In this document: piece by piece, positions 24,297 to 36,445 of the stretch
How the letters are laid out: every line of letters starts with the position of its first letter
Numbering within the stretch: the stretch's first letter is position 1
Source of the DNA: Papaver somniferum
Lineage: Eukaryota; Streptophyta; Magnoliopsida; Ranunculales; Papaveraceae
DNA: 64,000 nucleotides
NCBI RefSeq assembly: GCF_003573695.1
Contig: NC_039362.1
Coordinates: 3,570,929 to 3,634,928 of the forward strand
Reading direction: 5' to 3'
Program-made: the position numbers and the translations under genes
The notes under the pieces: generated by a model
What the model was told of the DNA's origin: nothing
What the model saw: only the letters and a program-made list of their open reading frames with translations
Databases searched by the model: none

Positions 24297-24782
24297 GAAT
24301 CATATTGCATGAGGGAGGAAAGACACTCCAAACATTTCCCTGACCCATCCAATTATCCTTCTAAAGCATTGTGCTATCCCCATTTATCAATAAAGAACAA
24401 AATTAATGGCGGTGCTTCTGTGATCCAAAATACGCCTCCGGCCCCATAATGAGTCCACCAGAGTTTTCATGTGCCGGAAATCTTGATTCTTCATTAATTT
24501 TTCCAGCACTCATTTGGAGTTTTCATGTGCCGGAAATCTTGAATCTTGATTAATTTTTCCAGCACTCATTTTGCCCAAGTGATATCTTTATTGTTGACTA
24601 TGTTCCATATATATTTGAGATTTGCAGCAACATAGGCGGTAACATAATGCTCAACCCTCCCCCTTGGTTGGATGGCAGATCTTAGACCATTTTATTGTTG
24701 ACTATGTTCCATATATATTTGAAGCAGCTTTTCAGGGGTTAATTTTTAATTTATCATCATCTTTCGATTGACAATAATAGTA

Positions 24783-25023
24783 TTTCCTCCGTTACTTTTT
24801 AATAGATCTTAGACCATTTTATTGTTGACTATGGTCCTCTAGACACTTGTCAATAAAAGAAGTGAAGTGAAATGGTCCCCATGACACTTATCAGCCAAAG
24901 AAATAAGTGAAATGGTCCATATAACACTTGTCATCAAAAGAAGTTAAAAGAAAAGTGGTCCCGGCCTATTTTTTTGAACTATTTATTTATATAAACTGGC
25001 CTATTAAAAAGTAACGGAGGGAG
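24783..25023. mobile_element. Stowaway-like MITE
   Basis: The ends read TTTCCTCCGTTACTTTTTAA and its complement TTAAAAAGTAACGGAGGGAG, flanked by TA (24781-24782 and 25024-25025), typical of Tc1/mariner Stowaway elements. Its left interior shares TCTTAGACCATTTTATTGTT with sequence just outside at about 24680, suggesting a template switch or earlier duplication. Confidence 0.88.
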
Positions 25024-25025
25024 TA

Positions 25026-26573
25026 ATATTAATTTATCTTCGTATTAAAAACTTTCAATTGATAAAAATAGGGAATTAAATAATACTCCATTTGATTAAG
25101 GGATAGCATTTTTTCTTCAAATACGGAAGTAGGAGATGTAAACTTATCATTTTTTTGATGGGCTGGATCCAGTGATATGGTTATATTGACATAATCATAA
25201 TATGGTTTAGCCATTTGTTCTACAGAATCCAGACGATAATGAGTTTAAAGCTAATTTTTTGGTGACATGTTCTATTTGTATAACTTTATATTCCAGCCAA
25301 AAAAAAGAGTATTTCGATACGCAAAACTTCACCATCCACCAATTTTAATTCCAACCGTTAATCCAGAACGGTTGATATTGAAAATAGTAGATGGTAGTCT
25401 TATACGTCTCGGAATGCTCTCATTTTTTATAGGAATGTAGAATTATATAAAAGGTACATGTCATGAAAAAATTAGCTTTAAATATATTGTCCTTTGAATT
25501 TTATAGAAAAAATGGTCAAAGCATGATAATTATGTCAATATAAATATTTCACTAAATCCTACACTCTTTTAATGTGGGTGTAACTGTAAACTAGGTTGGG
25601 AGGAATATGTTTCAACAGTGGTTCTAAACGAACCCTTTGGTATGACTTTTAAAACCGCACAAACTCATCAGGGTGAGCCCAACCCTATGGGGATTTGCCG
25701 TTTTGATGTAATCTTTCTTGCTTGTGGAGTGTGGTTACTCAGACAAACATACAGATTACCTCAGACAAGAGGCAATAGAAATACTAAATTTCCTAAATTG
25801 TTTGGACCTAAATTTTACACAAAATTGGTTAAAAAGATCAAAATCAATAATTTATGGATGAAAAGGACATTTAGATTTTGATACTATTTAAATTGACAAA
25901 AATTTAAAAATAAACAGGATGTAAACAGTTTCATCCTACCCATTTTCAAATATTTTTTTCTTATTTTTAATTTACATCAGGATGCATCAAGTTTCATCAT
26001 TGCTATCTTTAAGTTTAAGAAAGGATGAATCCAGTTTCATCCTTGCTATTTTTTTGGTGTCCATTTCACCCATACAAATTTTTACTCGTCCATTTGAACT
26101 ATGTTTTAAAAATATTTGGACAAATGATCTATTTTCCGTAAATTTTAGCGTTGAAGTAGCTGAATTTGACTTCTCAAAAAAGTGCAGTCTAAGCTGAACC
26201 AAGAAGGATATTAAGTTACCACTGGACGAACAATTATCGAAGATAATGACATGAAAAAACAGATTCTTGTGGAAAATCATTACAAAATCTTTAAACAGCA
26301 GTTCACACCTTTACACTGACGTGATCAACCTAAAATGTACTTTGTAATCATGGAATTCAAGTTTAGGTGAGTGTTATGCCAATCATCCCCGTATAAGGAA
26401 TATCACAAAGGTTGTTAAACTCAACTAAAATAATGTTGTTCATAAGGGCAGATGAATTATTTCAGTGCCTTTTCAGCTAATTCAATCGATATATTTCAAA
26501 TTAAGGTCTTTGAAATTATACTGGTGTCTATAGAAATAGTGCTCAAATCTTACCAAATATTGTAGCTGCAACT
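25026..26573. other. Intergenic; unassigned ORF and short repeats
   Basis: An 87-codon ORF at 25618-25881 is not recognisable. At 25916-26055 the phrase AGGATG...CAGTTTCATCCT recurs about three times in imperfect form. No gene can be supported. Confidence 0.4.
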
Positions 26574-29500
26574 TTAGTTTGTGGCATCCTTGAAAGATGG
26601 CAAGCCCCAATCACTTGGGTTGAAGTCTAACAAGGAACTTAGAACTTGATCTGCAGCAGCTTGATAAGAACCATCCAATCTCGGATCTGGAACCATTACT
26701 ACATACCTGCACAGGACAGTTAACATTACAAAGTTGAAAACCCAATGAATCGGATTACTTAGTACTTCATTTTATTTCAAAATGCGATAAGCTGTGAAGT
26801 AAGAACATTTCCTTTCCCCAAACTGTACACACCTCAGAAATATCTTTCTTTGCGTTATTGGGTTCCTACAAAGGACTGGTTCATTTAGGGAGGAATTCCA
26901 AGCTTATCTTATATGTCATATGTCTGGCATAAGAATTATAACTTAGTACTACAAGATTAGTGCTGCTACCCGAAACATCAGGCAGTTGGCGAACAGATCA
27001 TGGTTTTTCTCGAAACGGAAACAGAAATGAAGCAACTTCAACCAAATTTATGGTTATGGGTTTAAACCATGTTTGGAAAGTGTGAAAAGATTCAGACTCC
27101 CAAACGACTTCGACTGGTATCCACCTAATTACCAAGGAAAGAAATGTTTTACTAGTAATTAGGAATTAGGTTGGGACTCGGGAGTTTGTGCTCTCTGGTA
27201 GTTTACATCAACTGTTGAAGAATCTCTTGAATACGCTCAATTCTTCGTACTTGATCATTAGTCTGACTCATACTTAATTTACATGTTTACTGCTTCATAG
27301 ATTATGACCTCAAAGTGCTTCCATCAACATAATTTCAGCACAAGCCAATAATATGTTTTCTAAATTTATTGTAAACACGCAAATTCAATATCTGTTTAGG
27401 TAATTGAGCAAATCACACAATTTCGAAGAACTTCGTAAAGCCTTTCCAGCTATTATATACAGTACTAAGCAATCTCATTAGTAACATTAGATATTCTACA
27501 AGTTATGAGTTTCGCAGCTTTTAATTGTCCATATTTGCATCAGGCTCCCAACAAAATCAAATTTGGAACACGTTCAATAAGAACGGAATAATAAAGCTTG
27601 TAGCTACTTACATTCCAGCATTTTTTGCTGCAGCGACTCCTGAAGGCGCATCTTCAAAGACTAGGATCTGTGTCAGATCTACTGGGCTCTCCTGGATCAT
27701 GGAAAAAGTTGTTACGAACAATTTACAGAATCGACAATTAACAAATTAAAAAAAAATGCCATCAGAAAATATTCAGCAGAATATCAGTTGCTAATTTACG
27801 TAACCTAAGAGAGAATTATAATCTAGTTTTTTAATATTTCAGATCAGGAGTACCCCAAATCTTCTGGCAGCTGCTAAAAATACATCTGGGGCTGGCTTGC
27901 CTTGTTTAACTTCTGGATCATCCCCCATAACTATATGATGCATCTTTGAAAATATTTCACCATGTTTTTGTGTTTTCAGTTCGAAATGTCTTTTATGAGA
28001 ACTGCCAAAAGAAGACAGGAAAATTGGGTCACTAATACTCCTGACTTCTGAAACATTCTTTCTATCATATGTCTAGTTGATAAACTAGTTCTGGAAAAAA
28101 TAAAAGTTTCATTTACTGAAGTATCATGCGACTCGTTTCAAATAAGGCATGAGTTCAGTTTTCGTACAAAGGCCGCAGGGCATCAAACTGTGTAAGCAAA
28201 TAAAGGAGAAAATAATGAAAACAAGGGCAAACAAATGTTACCCTGTAGCAACAGCAATTGGCACCCCATGTTCTTTAAGATGGTTAATTAGACGACTAAC
28301 TCCTGTAAAAATGAAAGAGAAATTGGTTAGTAAGAGCATATATGAGATTTAAGTCGACTGTATAGCTATTCTGTTGTCAACATCTAATTTGTGTGGTGCT
28401 TATAGAGTAGGTTTCAATTCCAACACCTAGTTGAAGGTCACTTGACAAAACTCGATCTAAGGATTCACTCATGCTACCATAAGTATATCGATTTTATCTG
28501 AAACTCTCGCATAGCTCATGGCTGTTGACGCCTCATTCTTACTCGAACTTCTTCAAATTTTAGCCATAAAAGAAGGTAACCTCCTACCGAAAGTATCATT
28601 TAGGATGTTGCATTTGGTTGACTACTCGGGAAGGAGATCCGCCCATAATGTGATCCTAAGAGATGTCATGATGCTCGAAAATCAAATTCCTTTATTCTCA
28701 CTTAGAAAGATCTTAGAGGTCCAATATTCATCCTTAGAAACAGCAGACAATATTCTGTCTTTGATGATAAGAGGATTATTCAAAGATATCTCTCCATTCA
28801 AGATAACATTGGAGGATGACGATCACTTCTCATCAAATGGTCAATCTTCAGTCACAGGGCGTGTTCACTTGCCAGATTGTCTATATTATATGCTCGTGCA
28901 AATAAAACCAGAAGAAATGCATTCAGTTACAATAATAAATGAATCTGATAAATGATCAAAGTGACAATGGGGTGGCGACGAGGAATCTTGCTTTGCCAAC
29001 ACATGTCTTTTACAGCATTAATCAAATCACCCAAACTTTTACAGCATTAACATTGTTTGCAATACTTCCAACATCTAATATGCCAGTTCTTATAAGACAC
29101 TAAATTGCCTGATTACAGAGGTAGTAGTAAAAAAAATCGAAAAACAAACTGCGGCTATGATAATTCTAGACTTTTTCAACTAAATTGGTCTCCCCCACTC
29201 TGAATTACACAGTACTTATCAAACATAAGATGACTGAAAAACGATTCTAACCAGCAATTAGACAAGTTGTCTCCTGATAAACATTAAAACTATTGAAACA
29301 AGAACAAAGGCACAATATAACACAATTCAATTTAATATAATTCAATTCATAGAAATGTAAAGGAAATAATACCTGGCATTAATTCTGAAGTAGGAAACAG
29401 ATTCAACAACATACCCTCTCTTTTAACAAGAAATTGTTCAGCAGTTAATGAATCACTAATCCCAGTCTCTTGAACAAACACTTTAGCTGCTTCAATAGCT

Positions 29501-29676
29501 TTCATACCCATCATTTTAGCTTTCAATGACCAATCAAATGTTTTCCCATAACCAGCTAAGATAACTTCTTGAACTTCCGTATAAAATTTCTCCGTATCAA
29601 GTAATAGACCATCCATGTCAAAGATGACGTGAGTAATATTAGGTTTAGTCGAGATCTCATGTGAGAGATTAGCCAT
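26574..29676 (-). CDS. GPP2: HAD-superfamily glycerol-3-phosphatase-like phosphatase, 5 exons, 241 aa
   Basis: Exons 29676-29373, 28302-28242, 28001-27854, 27691-27612 and 26706-26574 join in frame through GT-AG introns to 241 codons. HAD motif I is FDMDGLLLDT (residues about 19-28). The sequence FDWSLKAKMMG is typical of the cap. Motif II Thr is in VAVATGS (V-P-I-A-V-A-T-G), the motif III Lys is in KQGKPAPD, and motif IV is VFEDAPSGV. The protein ends GLPSFKDATN. The family dephosphorylates glycerol-3-phosphate and related sugar phosphates in the cytosol; length and sequence match Arabidopsis GPP2 from memory, with no transit peptide. TTTAAATA on the minus strand (about 29747-29756) lies roughly 75 bp upstream of the ATG and is a plausible TATA box. 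Intron 1 contains an unrelated DUF247 fragment on the other strand. Confidence 0.93.
28430..28955 (+). pseudogene. DUF247 (UPF0481) gene fragment inside the phosphatase intron
   Basis: From 28430 the reading CYHKYIDF, then SETLA-stop-LMAVDASFLLELL, matches the conserved DUF247 stretch in which the stop is normally Trp (TGG to TAG). It continues RDVMMLENQIPLFSLRKILE and GLFKDISPFK, then LPDCLYYMLVQIKPEE. It has a frameshift near 28490, a nonsense codon at 28512-28514, and lacks both ends of the roughly 450-residue family. It lies antisense in intron 1 of the phosphatase gene. Confidence 0.75.
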
Positions 29677-29813
29677 TATTTGATTGATGATACCTCACAG
29701 AAAAGATCTTGTGGTAGTTGAACTCTGGAGAGAGAAAATGAGGATGTTTATTTAAAGAGAGGAAATGGAGTTGGCTGAAGTTTTGTTATTGGACTAGTTG
29801 TTCTTACTCTCGT

Positions 29814-30149
29814 AGCATCTCCAAGTGCAAAAAATCCTACGTGGATTTTTAATTTAGTCCTTTTATTTACGGGGTCTACGCATGAAGTAAATATAGGACC
29901 TCATATCTAAAATACTATCTCGAACAGTGAGAATTTCAATCCTTGGAATTAAAAAAAAAATAGTTAAAAACATGACGTGGAGGTGCAACTGGAGGTGTAA
30001 ATAACACTTTCTTGAACACTTTCGTATTTAATAACTGGTCCCTCCTAACTTGTAGGACCCTACTGTTGGAGATGAATTTATGTCAAACGAGGGTCTAAAA
30101 TCCTATGTGTCACTAAAAATAAATAAATCTACCCTCTGTTGGAAATGCT
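29814..30149. mobile_element. Possible MITE
   Basis: AGCATCTCCAA at 29814 and TTGGAAATGCT at 30139 are near-inverted ends, bracketing about 335 bp of AT-rich non-coding DNA. A target duplication is not clear, so the superfamily is unassigned. Confidence 0.4.
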
Positions 30150-30327
30150 CTTAGTAGTGATTGGTTTGCTTTTCCTCGAAACGTGGTTCAGAATCCGATT
30201 CCAAGCATCTTCTTTAAATTTTCGCGGGAAGGACAGCAAAATGTGATTTCGACGCATTAACTAGGCACTCGGTCTAAAATATGTTGAGCAAGTCTTTTGG
30301 TGGAAGAGTTCCATCTTCCACACCACC

Positions 30328-33300
30328 TTTTTTTTTTGATTCAAAAAATTCTTTATTAATGAATTAGGAGATTACATTGTTATCTTGATCTACCCATTCC
30401 TGGATATCTAAGTTATGATTAATAAAAGATGCATCAAAATTTATTTTGAAATGCTCAATGTCAGGAGGGAGCCATCTCTGAATCTGCAAAGTTCTGACAA
30501 CAGTAGTAGGGGAAACAGTGCAAGCTTCTGTTAGCTTATGGATATTATCTAGAGAGAAAGTTCTATTTGGATTGATATTTTGAAATATTTTAGAAAATCT
30601 ATCCTTCCAAATTGTCCAAGCAGTAACCATAAGTAGATTATTCAAGTCATGTCTATTAATACCTGCACCAAAGACCAAATTTGCACCTGCAGAAAACCAA
30701 GAAAAAACCCAGTTTTTGAAGGAACCATGCTGGAGATAATATTACCCATATTAACATTGACAGCCAACCAAACAGATCTAGAATAAGAGCAATTCAACAA
30801 TAAATGGTCCACATATTCAATAGGATGATTACACAAGCTACAATGCACATCAATATCAGGCTTATATCTTGCAATCTTGTCCCTAGTTGGGACTATATCC
30901 TTCAAACATTTCCAGATAAAAAGTTTAACTTTATGAGGCAGATTAACCTTCCAAAGTTTTTTCCAAATCTGATTAACTGGTTGAATACCTGCAACATAAT
31001 TAGTTGTTCCAGTAATCACATTATAAACACTTTTAACACTAAATTCCCATTTCCTAGGTAACCAGATGAGGGTATCACTACCAGTTACAGGAATTCTCAT
31101 TGCTAAAATTTTATTAGCAGAACCTGGAGAAAACAAGTAGTGAATCAAGGGTAAATTCCAATTCCTAGTTCTTTCAATAAAAAGGTCAGAGACACAAACA
31201 TAGGAAATAATATTAACTAAACCATCAGCTGGGATTGGGGGATGATCAAGACCAATGACCCAACAATCTAACCAGATTTTAGCTTTGGAACCACATCTTA
31301 TAGCCCAACAACTATTATTTCTTATGGTAGTGATACATTTATAGATACCTCTCCATATCCATGAACAGTTCTCCTTAAATTTATCCAGATGCAAGATGCT
31401 ACAATCTTTAAAATATTTAGCACTTAAAAGTTGAACTCACAGTTCATCTTCCTCAGTAAGAATCTTCCACACTAATTTACAGATTAGAGCAGTATTAAAA
31501 GATTCTTAATCTCTGAAGCCTAAACCTCGTAAGTCCTTATGCATATTGATGTTATCCCAAGAAGTGAACTTAATACCTTTTCCTGCCTTATGACCCCACC
31601 AGAAGTTTCTCTGCAAAGTATCTAAGTGTTTTAGAGTAGAAGGAATTTTAAAACATCCCATTTGATAAGCAGGTAAAGTATTCAAAACAGATTTGATTAA
31701 AGTTGATCTACCTGCTTGGTTAAGAGTAGTACTGACATAGTTGTTCAATCTAGCTTGGAAAGATTGCATTAAGGATCAAAAGATTTGATCTTAGAGTGAC
31801 CTAATAAAAGATGAGATCCAAGATACTTCTCTGAATCAGTGATGATATTCATATTCAAAGCATTAGCAAGAACATCACAATCATAAGGACTAATATTCTT
31901 ACTAAAGTACACACAAGATTTATCAAAATTTAGCATCTGACCTGACAACTTACCAAAATCATTCAACATCTGCAAAATACCATTTATGTGTTGCATATTG
32001 GCTTGACCAAAAATTAAAATGTCATCTGCAAACAACAGATGAGTAATGGCAGGAGCTTTCCTTGAAGCTTTAATACCCACAATAGATTTGTTAGTTTCAG
32101 CAAGCAACAAAGTTCTAGAAAGATACTTCATAGCAAGAATAAAAAGATAAGGGGATAAATGATCCCCTTGTCTAATGCCCCTACTTGGCTCAAATAGATC
32201 ACATGGAGAACCATTTAGGAGAACACTAATGCTAGTAGTGGTAACACATTGCATCACAAGATTACAAAAATCTTTGTTAAAACCAACTTGTTCAAGAAAA
32301 CTCCATTCCAATCTGTCAAATGCCTTTGACAGATCAAGTTTAAGAGCCATTGTACCACTGAAACCTTCTTTTTGTTTCATAGAATGAATCATTTCATGAG
32401 AAGTGATGATATTGTCATGAATTGCTCTACCTGGTACAAAAGCAGCTTGGTAAGAAGAAATAAGCTTCTTAAGATAAGGTCTAATTCTATTAGCTAGAAT
32501 TTTGGAAATGATCTTATAAGAAGCATTACAAAGTCCAATGAGTCTAAACTCAGATGGAATTTTGGGACTTTTACACTTAGGAATAAGAGAGATATAAGTC
32601 TTATTAAGACATCTTGGCATATGACCACTTTGGAAAAATCTTTTGACAACATCACTAACATCTCTACCAACTAACTGCCATTGTGTTTGATAAAACCCTG
32701 CTTGAAATCCATCTGGGCCAGGTGAACTCCAAACAGGCATACTTTTGACAACATTTTCAATTTCTATATCGATAGGAACAGCATGGAGCATAACATTATC
32801 AGAATCAGAGATAATACAAAGAATAACATCAAAATCATTATCAGCAATAACAGGTTTAGTAGAAGTAGCAACCTTACTAAAATGACTAGTAAGAAGATTA
32901 CTAATATCTTTCCTATCTCTAAACCAATTTCCATTAGAATCACAAAGGACACTGATATTGTTAGTATGCTTCCTCTTATTGACTATAGTATGAAAAAATA
33001 TAGTGTTATTGTCCATATCTAGAACAGTTTTATCCCTAGACTTTTCTTTATAAAAATCAGATTGAATTTTATACCAATTATCCAAATCACTGACAATGGT
33101 TTTAAATCTTTCATTTTGATCAACAACATTAGTATCACTATGAGCAATTTTCTAACATAGTTTGCAAATTATTTAAATTTACCTGAATGTCACCAAACTC
33201 CATTTTGTTCCACTGAGATAAAGAAATTCTAGCACTATGTTGCTTTTGCTTCAATTTATAAGCAGGAATCCCAGAGAATTCTAGATTCCAAGATTGCTCA

Positions 33301-34052
33301 AGTTTCTCCTTAAAATTGTTATGTCCTATCCAAGTTCTGAAAAACTTGAATAGTCTCCATAAAAACTTAGGAATAGGGTCAGTTATAAGAAGAATATGAG
33401 AATGATCAGAAGCAATGAAATTCAGATGCAAAAGTTTAGCAGTAGAGAAATTTAAAGACCAATCAGAATTACTCAAAGCCATATCTAACCTAGCTTTCCT
33501 AGTACCAGTTCCAAAAGAATTGCTAGTCCAAGTGTAATCCTTACCTTCATAGCCAATATCCATTAAACCCGCATCATTAACTTTAGTTTGCACCCACCTA
33601 TCAGATGTGTTATTATTACTATCTAGATGAAAGTTTAAGTCCCCCATTACAATCCAAGTCTGTTGAACATCCTTACTAAATTCAGCTAAAAAATTCCACT
33701 GAACTTTTTTAGGATCAGAGTATGTAGAACCATACATAAAAGAGAATAAAACTTTAGGCTTACTAGGGTCTAGCTGTATAACTACATGAATAATGTTATT
33801 TTCACAGCCTATGATTTCCACATCAATACCATCCTTCCACATTAATATAAGACCTCTTGCATAACCAACTCTATCAATGCAAGTATAATTCAGATAATGA
33901 ACAGATTGAGCAGCCTGTATCATTCTATTTTCTTCAATTTTAGTTTCACACAGAAAAATAAAATCAGGATTTTGAGTTTTGACTAGATTTTGAAACTGAT
34001 TTTTTGTGAAATTTTTAGCAATACCCTGCACATTCCAGGAAAGAATCTTCAT
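30328..34052 (-). pseudogene. LINE ORF2: endonuclease, reverse transcriptase and zf-RVT, with frameshifts
   Basis: The frame opens MKILSWNVQGIAKNF, with endonuclease motifs FLCETKI, VMGDLNFH and ASDHSHILL. A frameshift near 33138 leads into the reverse transcriptase: SSPGPDGFQAGFYQ, FRLIGLCNASYKIISK, LKLDLSKAFDRLEW and the active site LLFADDILIF. Further breaks lie near 31769, 31506 and 31400. The zf-RVT segment follows with CSLCNHPIEYVDHLLLNCSY. The RNase H region keeps only its start (FKINFDASF) and a tail, then a stop at 30364. A T-run at 30328-30337 is the poly(A) tail. Few breaks suggest a fairly recent insertion. No target duplication was found. Confidence 0.88.
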
Positions 34053-34116
34053 TTTTAAAATTGAAAAAACGAAATTTAAACAGGAATGTAGAAAAAAAGT
34101 ATTTTACCTTAACTCC

Positions 34117-35244
34117 CTAAATGCTTCCAGTCTGGCTATCTCCTGCTGTGATTATGCTAGTTGTCTGTGAGTTTACAGGTGCATCATTTTCATGTTCAAA
34201 AACATGAGCATCTGGACACTCTTTTCTCTGCCTTTTTCCAAGCCTTTCCTTATCAGCAATGTCATCTTTTCCTTCTCCTTGAGTTGAGTTAGAACCAAAT
34301 ATCTAACCATCCTTAGGTGGTACAAATACATTAACTTTAGTATTAGTCTTTTGACTAAACTTAGGAACTTGATCTCCCACTTTTGTAATCACCAACTGCT
34401 TCCTCACACCTTTCTTAGCATCTCCAAAGTAATGCTGTTTAGTATGAACCTTTTCCAAATATTCAATAGCATCCTTACATGCTTCCTTAGTGTGATTAAT
34501 AATATAGCAATTAGGACAGATCTTGTGAGGTTGCTTCTCATATAAGAACTTAATCCATCTAGTTGAACCATCATTGGTGATTGCCATCACTCCTCTCATC
34601 AGAGGGTAGTTAATATTAACCCGAACACAGACTTTGACTGGATCTCCTCCTACTGGAACTCCATCAGCTGTCTCAATTGCCAATACTTCTCCAATAAGCC
34701 TTCCAATCTTAGTTATAGCAGAGGTATTCATATGATCTGGTAGTATCTTCTTCACCTGAATCCAAAAACATTGGGTACCCCAATACAATTCTTGATAAAC
34801 CATTCCTGAATTATAGAGTCTCAGGTTAATAAGGTAACCATTGATACTCCGGGGTCTAGAATCAAACACTTTTTTTTTCTGAATTTCCCTATCCTTGAAT
34901 CGAAATTCAATGATATTATCCTCCAATTCAAAAATTTTGAGACCTCCTGTAGGAATGAAGTCCCAGGTAAATCCAATATTCTTCTCCACAGTCTTTAATC
35001 CAATTTTTCCTTCAACAAAAATTTTCCCAATAAGACTAATTTCATCTTCTTCAGCTTCATTCGCTTCAGCATCATCCGAATGATGATAAACAACTTCTTC
35101 AATGTCTCACAATTCCAGAGCATCTTGCATAAATTTCGTAGCCAAATCAGAGGTTGATTTCTCACTTGTTTTTGTCGTTGATATGAATAGAATAAATTCA
35201 CAATAAAATTGAGTGATACTCTTGTTATGAGGAACTTTATCCAT
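34117..35244 (-). pseudogene. LINE ORF1: DUF4283 and zinc knuckle, two nonsense codons
   Basis: The ATG at 35244 opens a frame of 376 codons that is continuous except for TGA at 35109-35107 and TAG at 34305-34303. The middle matches the DUF4283 domain of plant LINE gag-like proteins (FTWDFIPTGGLKIFELEDN, VYQELYWGTQCFWIQVKKI). A CX2CX4HX4C-like knuckle follows: CPNCYIINHTKEAC. The product binds RNA in the LINE ribonucleoprotein. ORF2 begins 64 bp after its final stop at 34117. About 400 bp further upstream (to about 35670) may be the 5' untranslated region. Confidence 0.82.
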
Positions 35245-35916
35245 AACTAAACTTTTATATCGGGTAAACCCTAGTGAATCAAGGATTTGAAATGTTTATT
35301 GAGATAATATATTCCGAAAATCCTGTGATTGAGAGAGAATAATGAACTGAATATCGCCATGATAAAAGAGATCTGGTTTTGAAATGGTAACTTCTGAAGC
35401 CTGACTGGTACCGATAATTACGAGAATAATTAACATAATTGATTTGTAACAGAATTTTTGAAATTTGAATTTCCTGTGAGCCCGCCGATCTTCAAACCAC
35501 TGAATCGTTCCAAAAACTCGGCAGAGAAAAAAATCCAGATAATTCAATTTCCCATACTGTAAACTCACGATAGCTTCAAAAAGCATTGGAACAACTTCTG
35601 CAAACGCCTCAATCACAACTACAAACATGGTAAACACCATTTGAGATAACACAAGTTGCAAACGCATTAGGGAGAAAACAAGATTAGCAAAACATATTTT
35701 TGAAAATTATGAGATTTCTTCAAAATAAAAATAAAATCAAATAAGACACCCCTGAAAAATACTAAAGATCATTAGCAATCATATAACGACATCAAACTAG
35801 TATAGATTAGAACTTTGAATCAAAGAAGTAATTAAATTTTGGAAACAAAATGATACTGAGTTGACTCAGTTTTCGCCCGATCCTCAGAGCCCCTAGTGTA
35901 CCCCTTGTCTTCAAAA

Positions 35917-36036
35917 GGCAATCAACACGAGGACTTCCCAAGAGGTCACCCATCTTAGTACTACTCTCTCCCAAGCACGCTTAACTGCAGAGTTCTGATG
36001 GGTTCTGGTGCATTAGTGATGGTATGATCGATTGCT
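35917..36036 (-). pseudogene. 5S rRNA-like sequence
   Basis: The minus strand reads GATCATACCATCACTAATGC, CCCATCAGAACTCTGCAGTT, AAGCGTGCTTGGGAGAGAGT and GATGGGTGACCTCTTGGGAA, following plant 5S rRNA almost throughout, including the internal promoter boxes. The first and last ten bases and several stem positions differ, so it is probably a dispersed pseudogene. A TTTT tract follows at its 3' end. Confidence 0.85.
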
Positions 36037-36138
36037 AAAAAAAAACACAGCGGGTTAGCTCCAGTTTTGTTGCAGGCGCAGGCTAACGTCTCGAACCCAC
36101 AACCACAGATCTTGTATGCTTGGTACGACAAAAGTTAA

Positions 36139-36202
36139 TGGATTTGAACCCGGGTCGCCTGGGTGAAAGCCAGGTATCCTGACCGGGCTGGACTACAATG
36201 GA
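36139..36202 (-). pseudogene. tRNA-Glu(TTC)-like sequence, 3' truncated
   Basis: The minus strand reads TCCATTGTAGTCCAGCCCGG, then TCAGGATACCTGGCTTTCAC and CCGGGTTCAAATCC. It resembles plant tRNA-Glu with anticodon TTC and both internal promoter boxes. The 3' half of the T stem and acceptor (expected CAATGGA) is missing, so it cannot fold as a normal tRNA. Confidence 0.75.
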
Positions 36203-36289
36203 GGCAAAGAATTATTAAAAACAAAAGAGAAAGCATTCCTCAATGACGCTCATTCGAGAGAAATTTATTTATTTTACACGTGACTTGCT

Positions 36290-36445
36290 CACGTAAAAAA
36301 AATTTAACAATTTACGTGGGTTGCTAAGTCACATTAAAATATTTTTTAGCATACGTGAATTGTTCATGAATTTTGTTTTTTATACGTAGGTTGTTAACTC
36401 ACATCAAAATATTTTTTAGCATAAGTGAATTATTCACGAAATTTA
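36290..36445. repeat. About 74-bp tandem repeat
   Basis: AAAATATTTTTTAGCATA(C/A)GTGAATT and the preceding ACGT(G/A)GGTTGCTAA-like block occur twice. The rest of 36203-36640 is AT-rich without features. Confidence 0.65.

Larger units (their letters stand above)
19080..24680 (-). pseudogene. Degenerate LINE ORF2 3' part (RT tail and zf-RVT), broken by two insertions
   Basis: Reading down the minus strand from 24680, one finds AYVAANLKYIWNIVNNKD and WAKWVLEKL, then DSLWGRR-like text. Across the two insertions comes EANESICLVDGAWTLTRYL (using 23552-23516 joined to 19887). KVVWSAGKSRDFVLSDTYN and the zinc-binding motif CILCNTMLEYDFRIFFGCKY follow, ending with ERNRRIFTQNS near 19340. These match the reverse-transcriptase tail and zf-RVT domain of plant LINEs. 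The frame joins cleanly when a hAT-like element (19888-23507) and a poly(A) retroelement (23568-24296) are removed with one target copy each. Many stops and shifts show it is dead. Confidence 0.7.

Noticed and set aside
32175..32387. Plus-strand ORFs within the LINE ORF2 region
   Set aside because: They are opposite-strand shadows of the reverse-transcriptase reading.
35296..35667. Minus-strand 123-codon ORF upstream of LINE ORF1
   Set aside because: It has no recognisable domain and lies where the LINE 5' untranslated region is expected.
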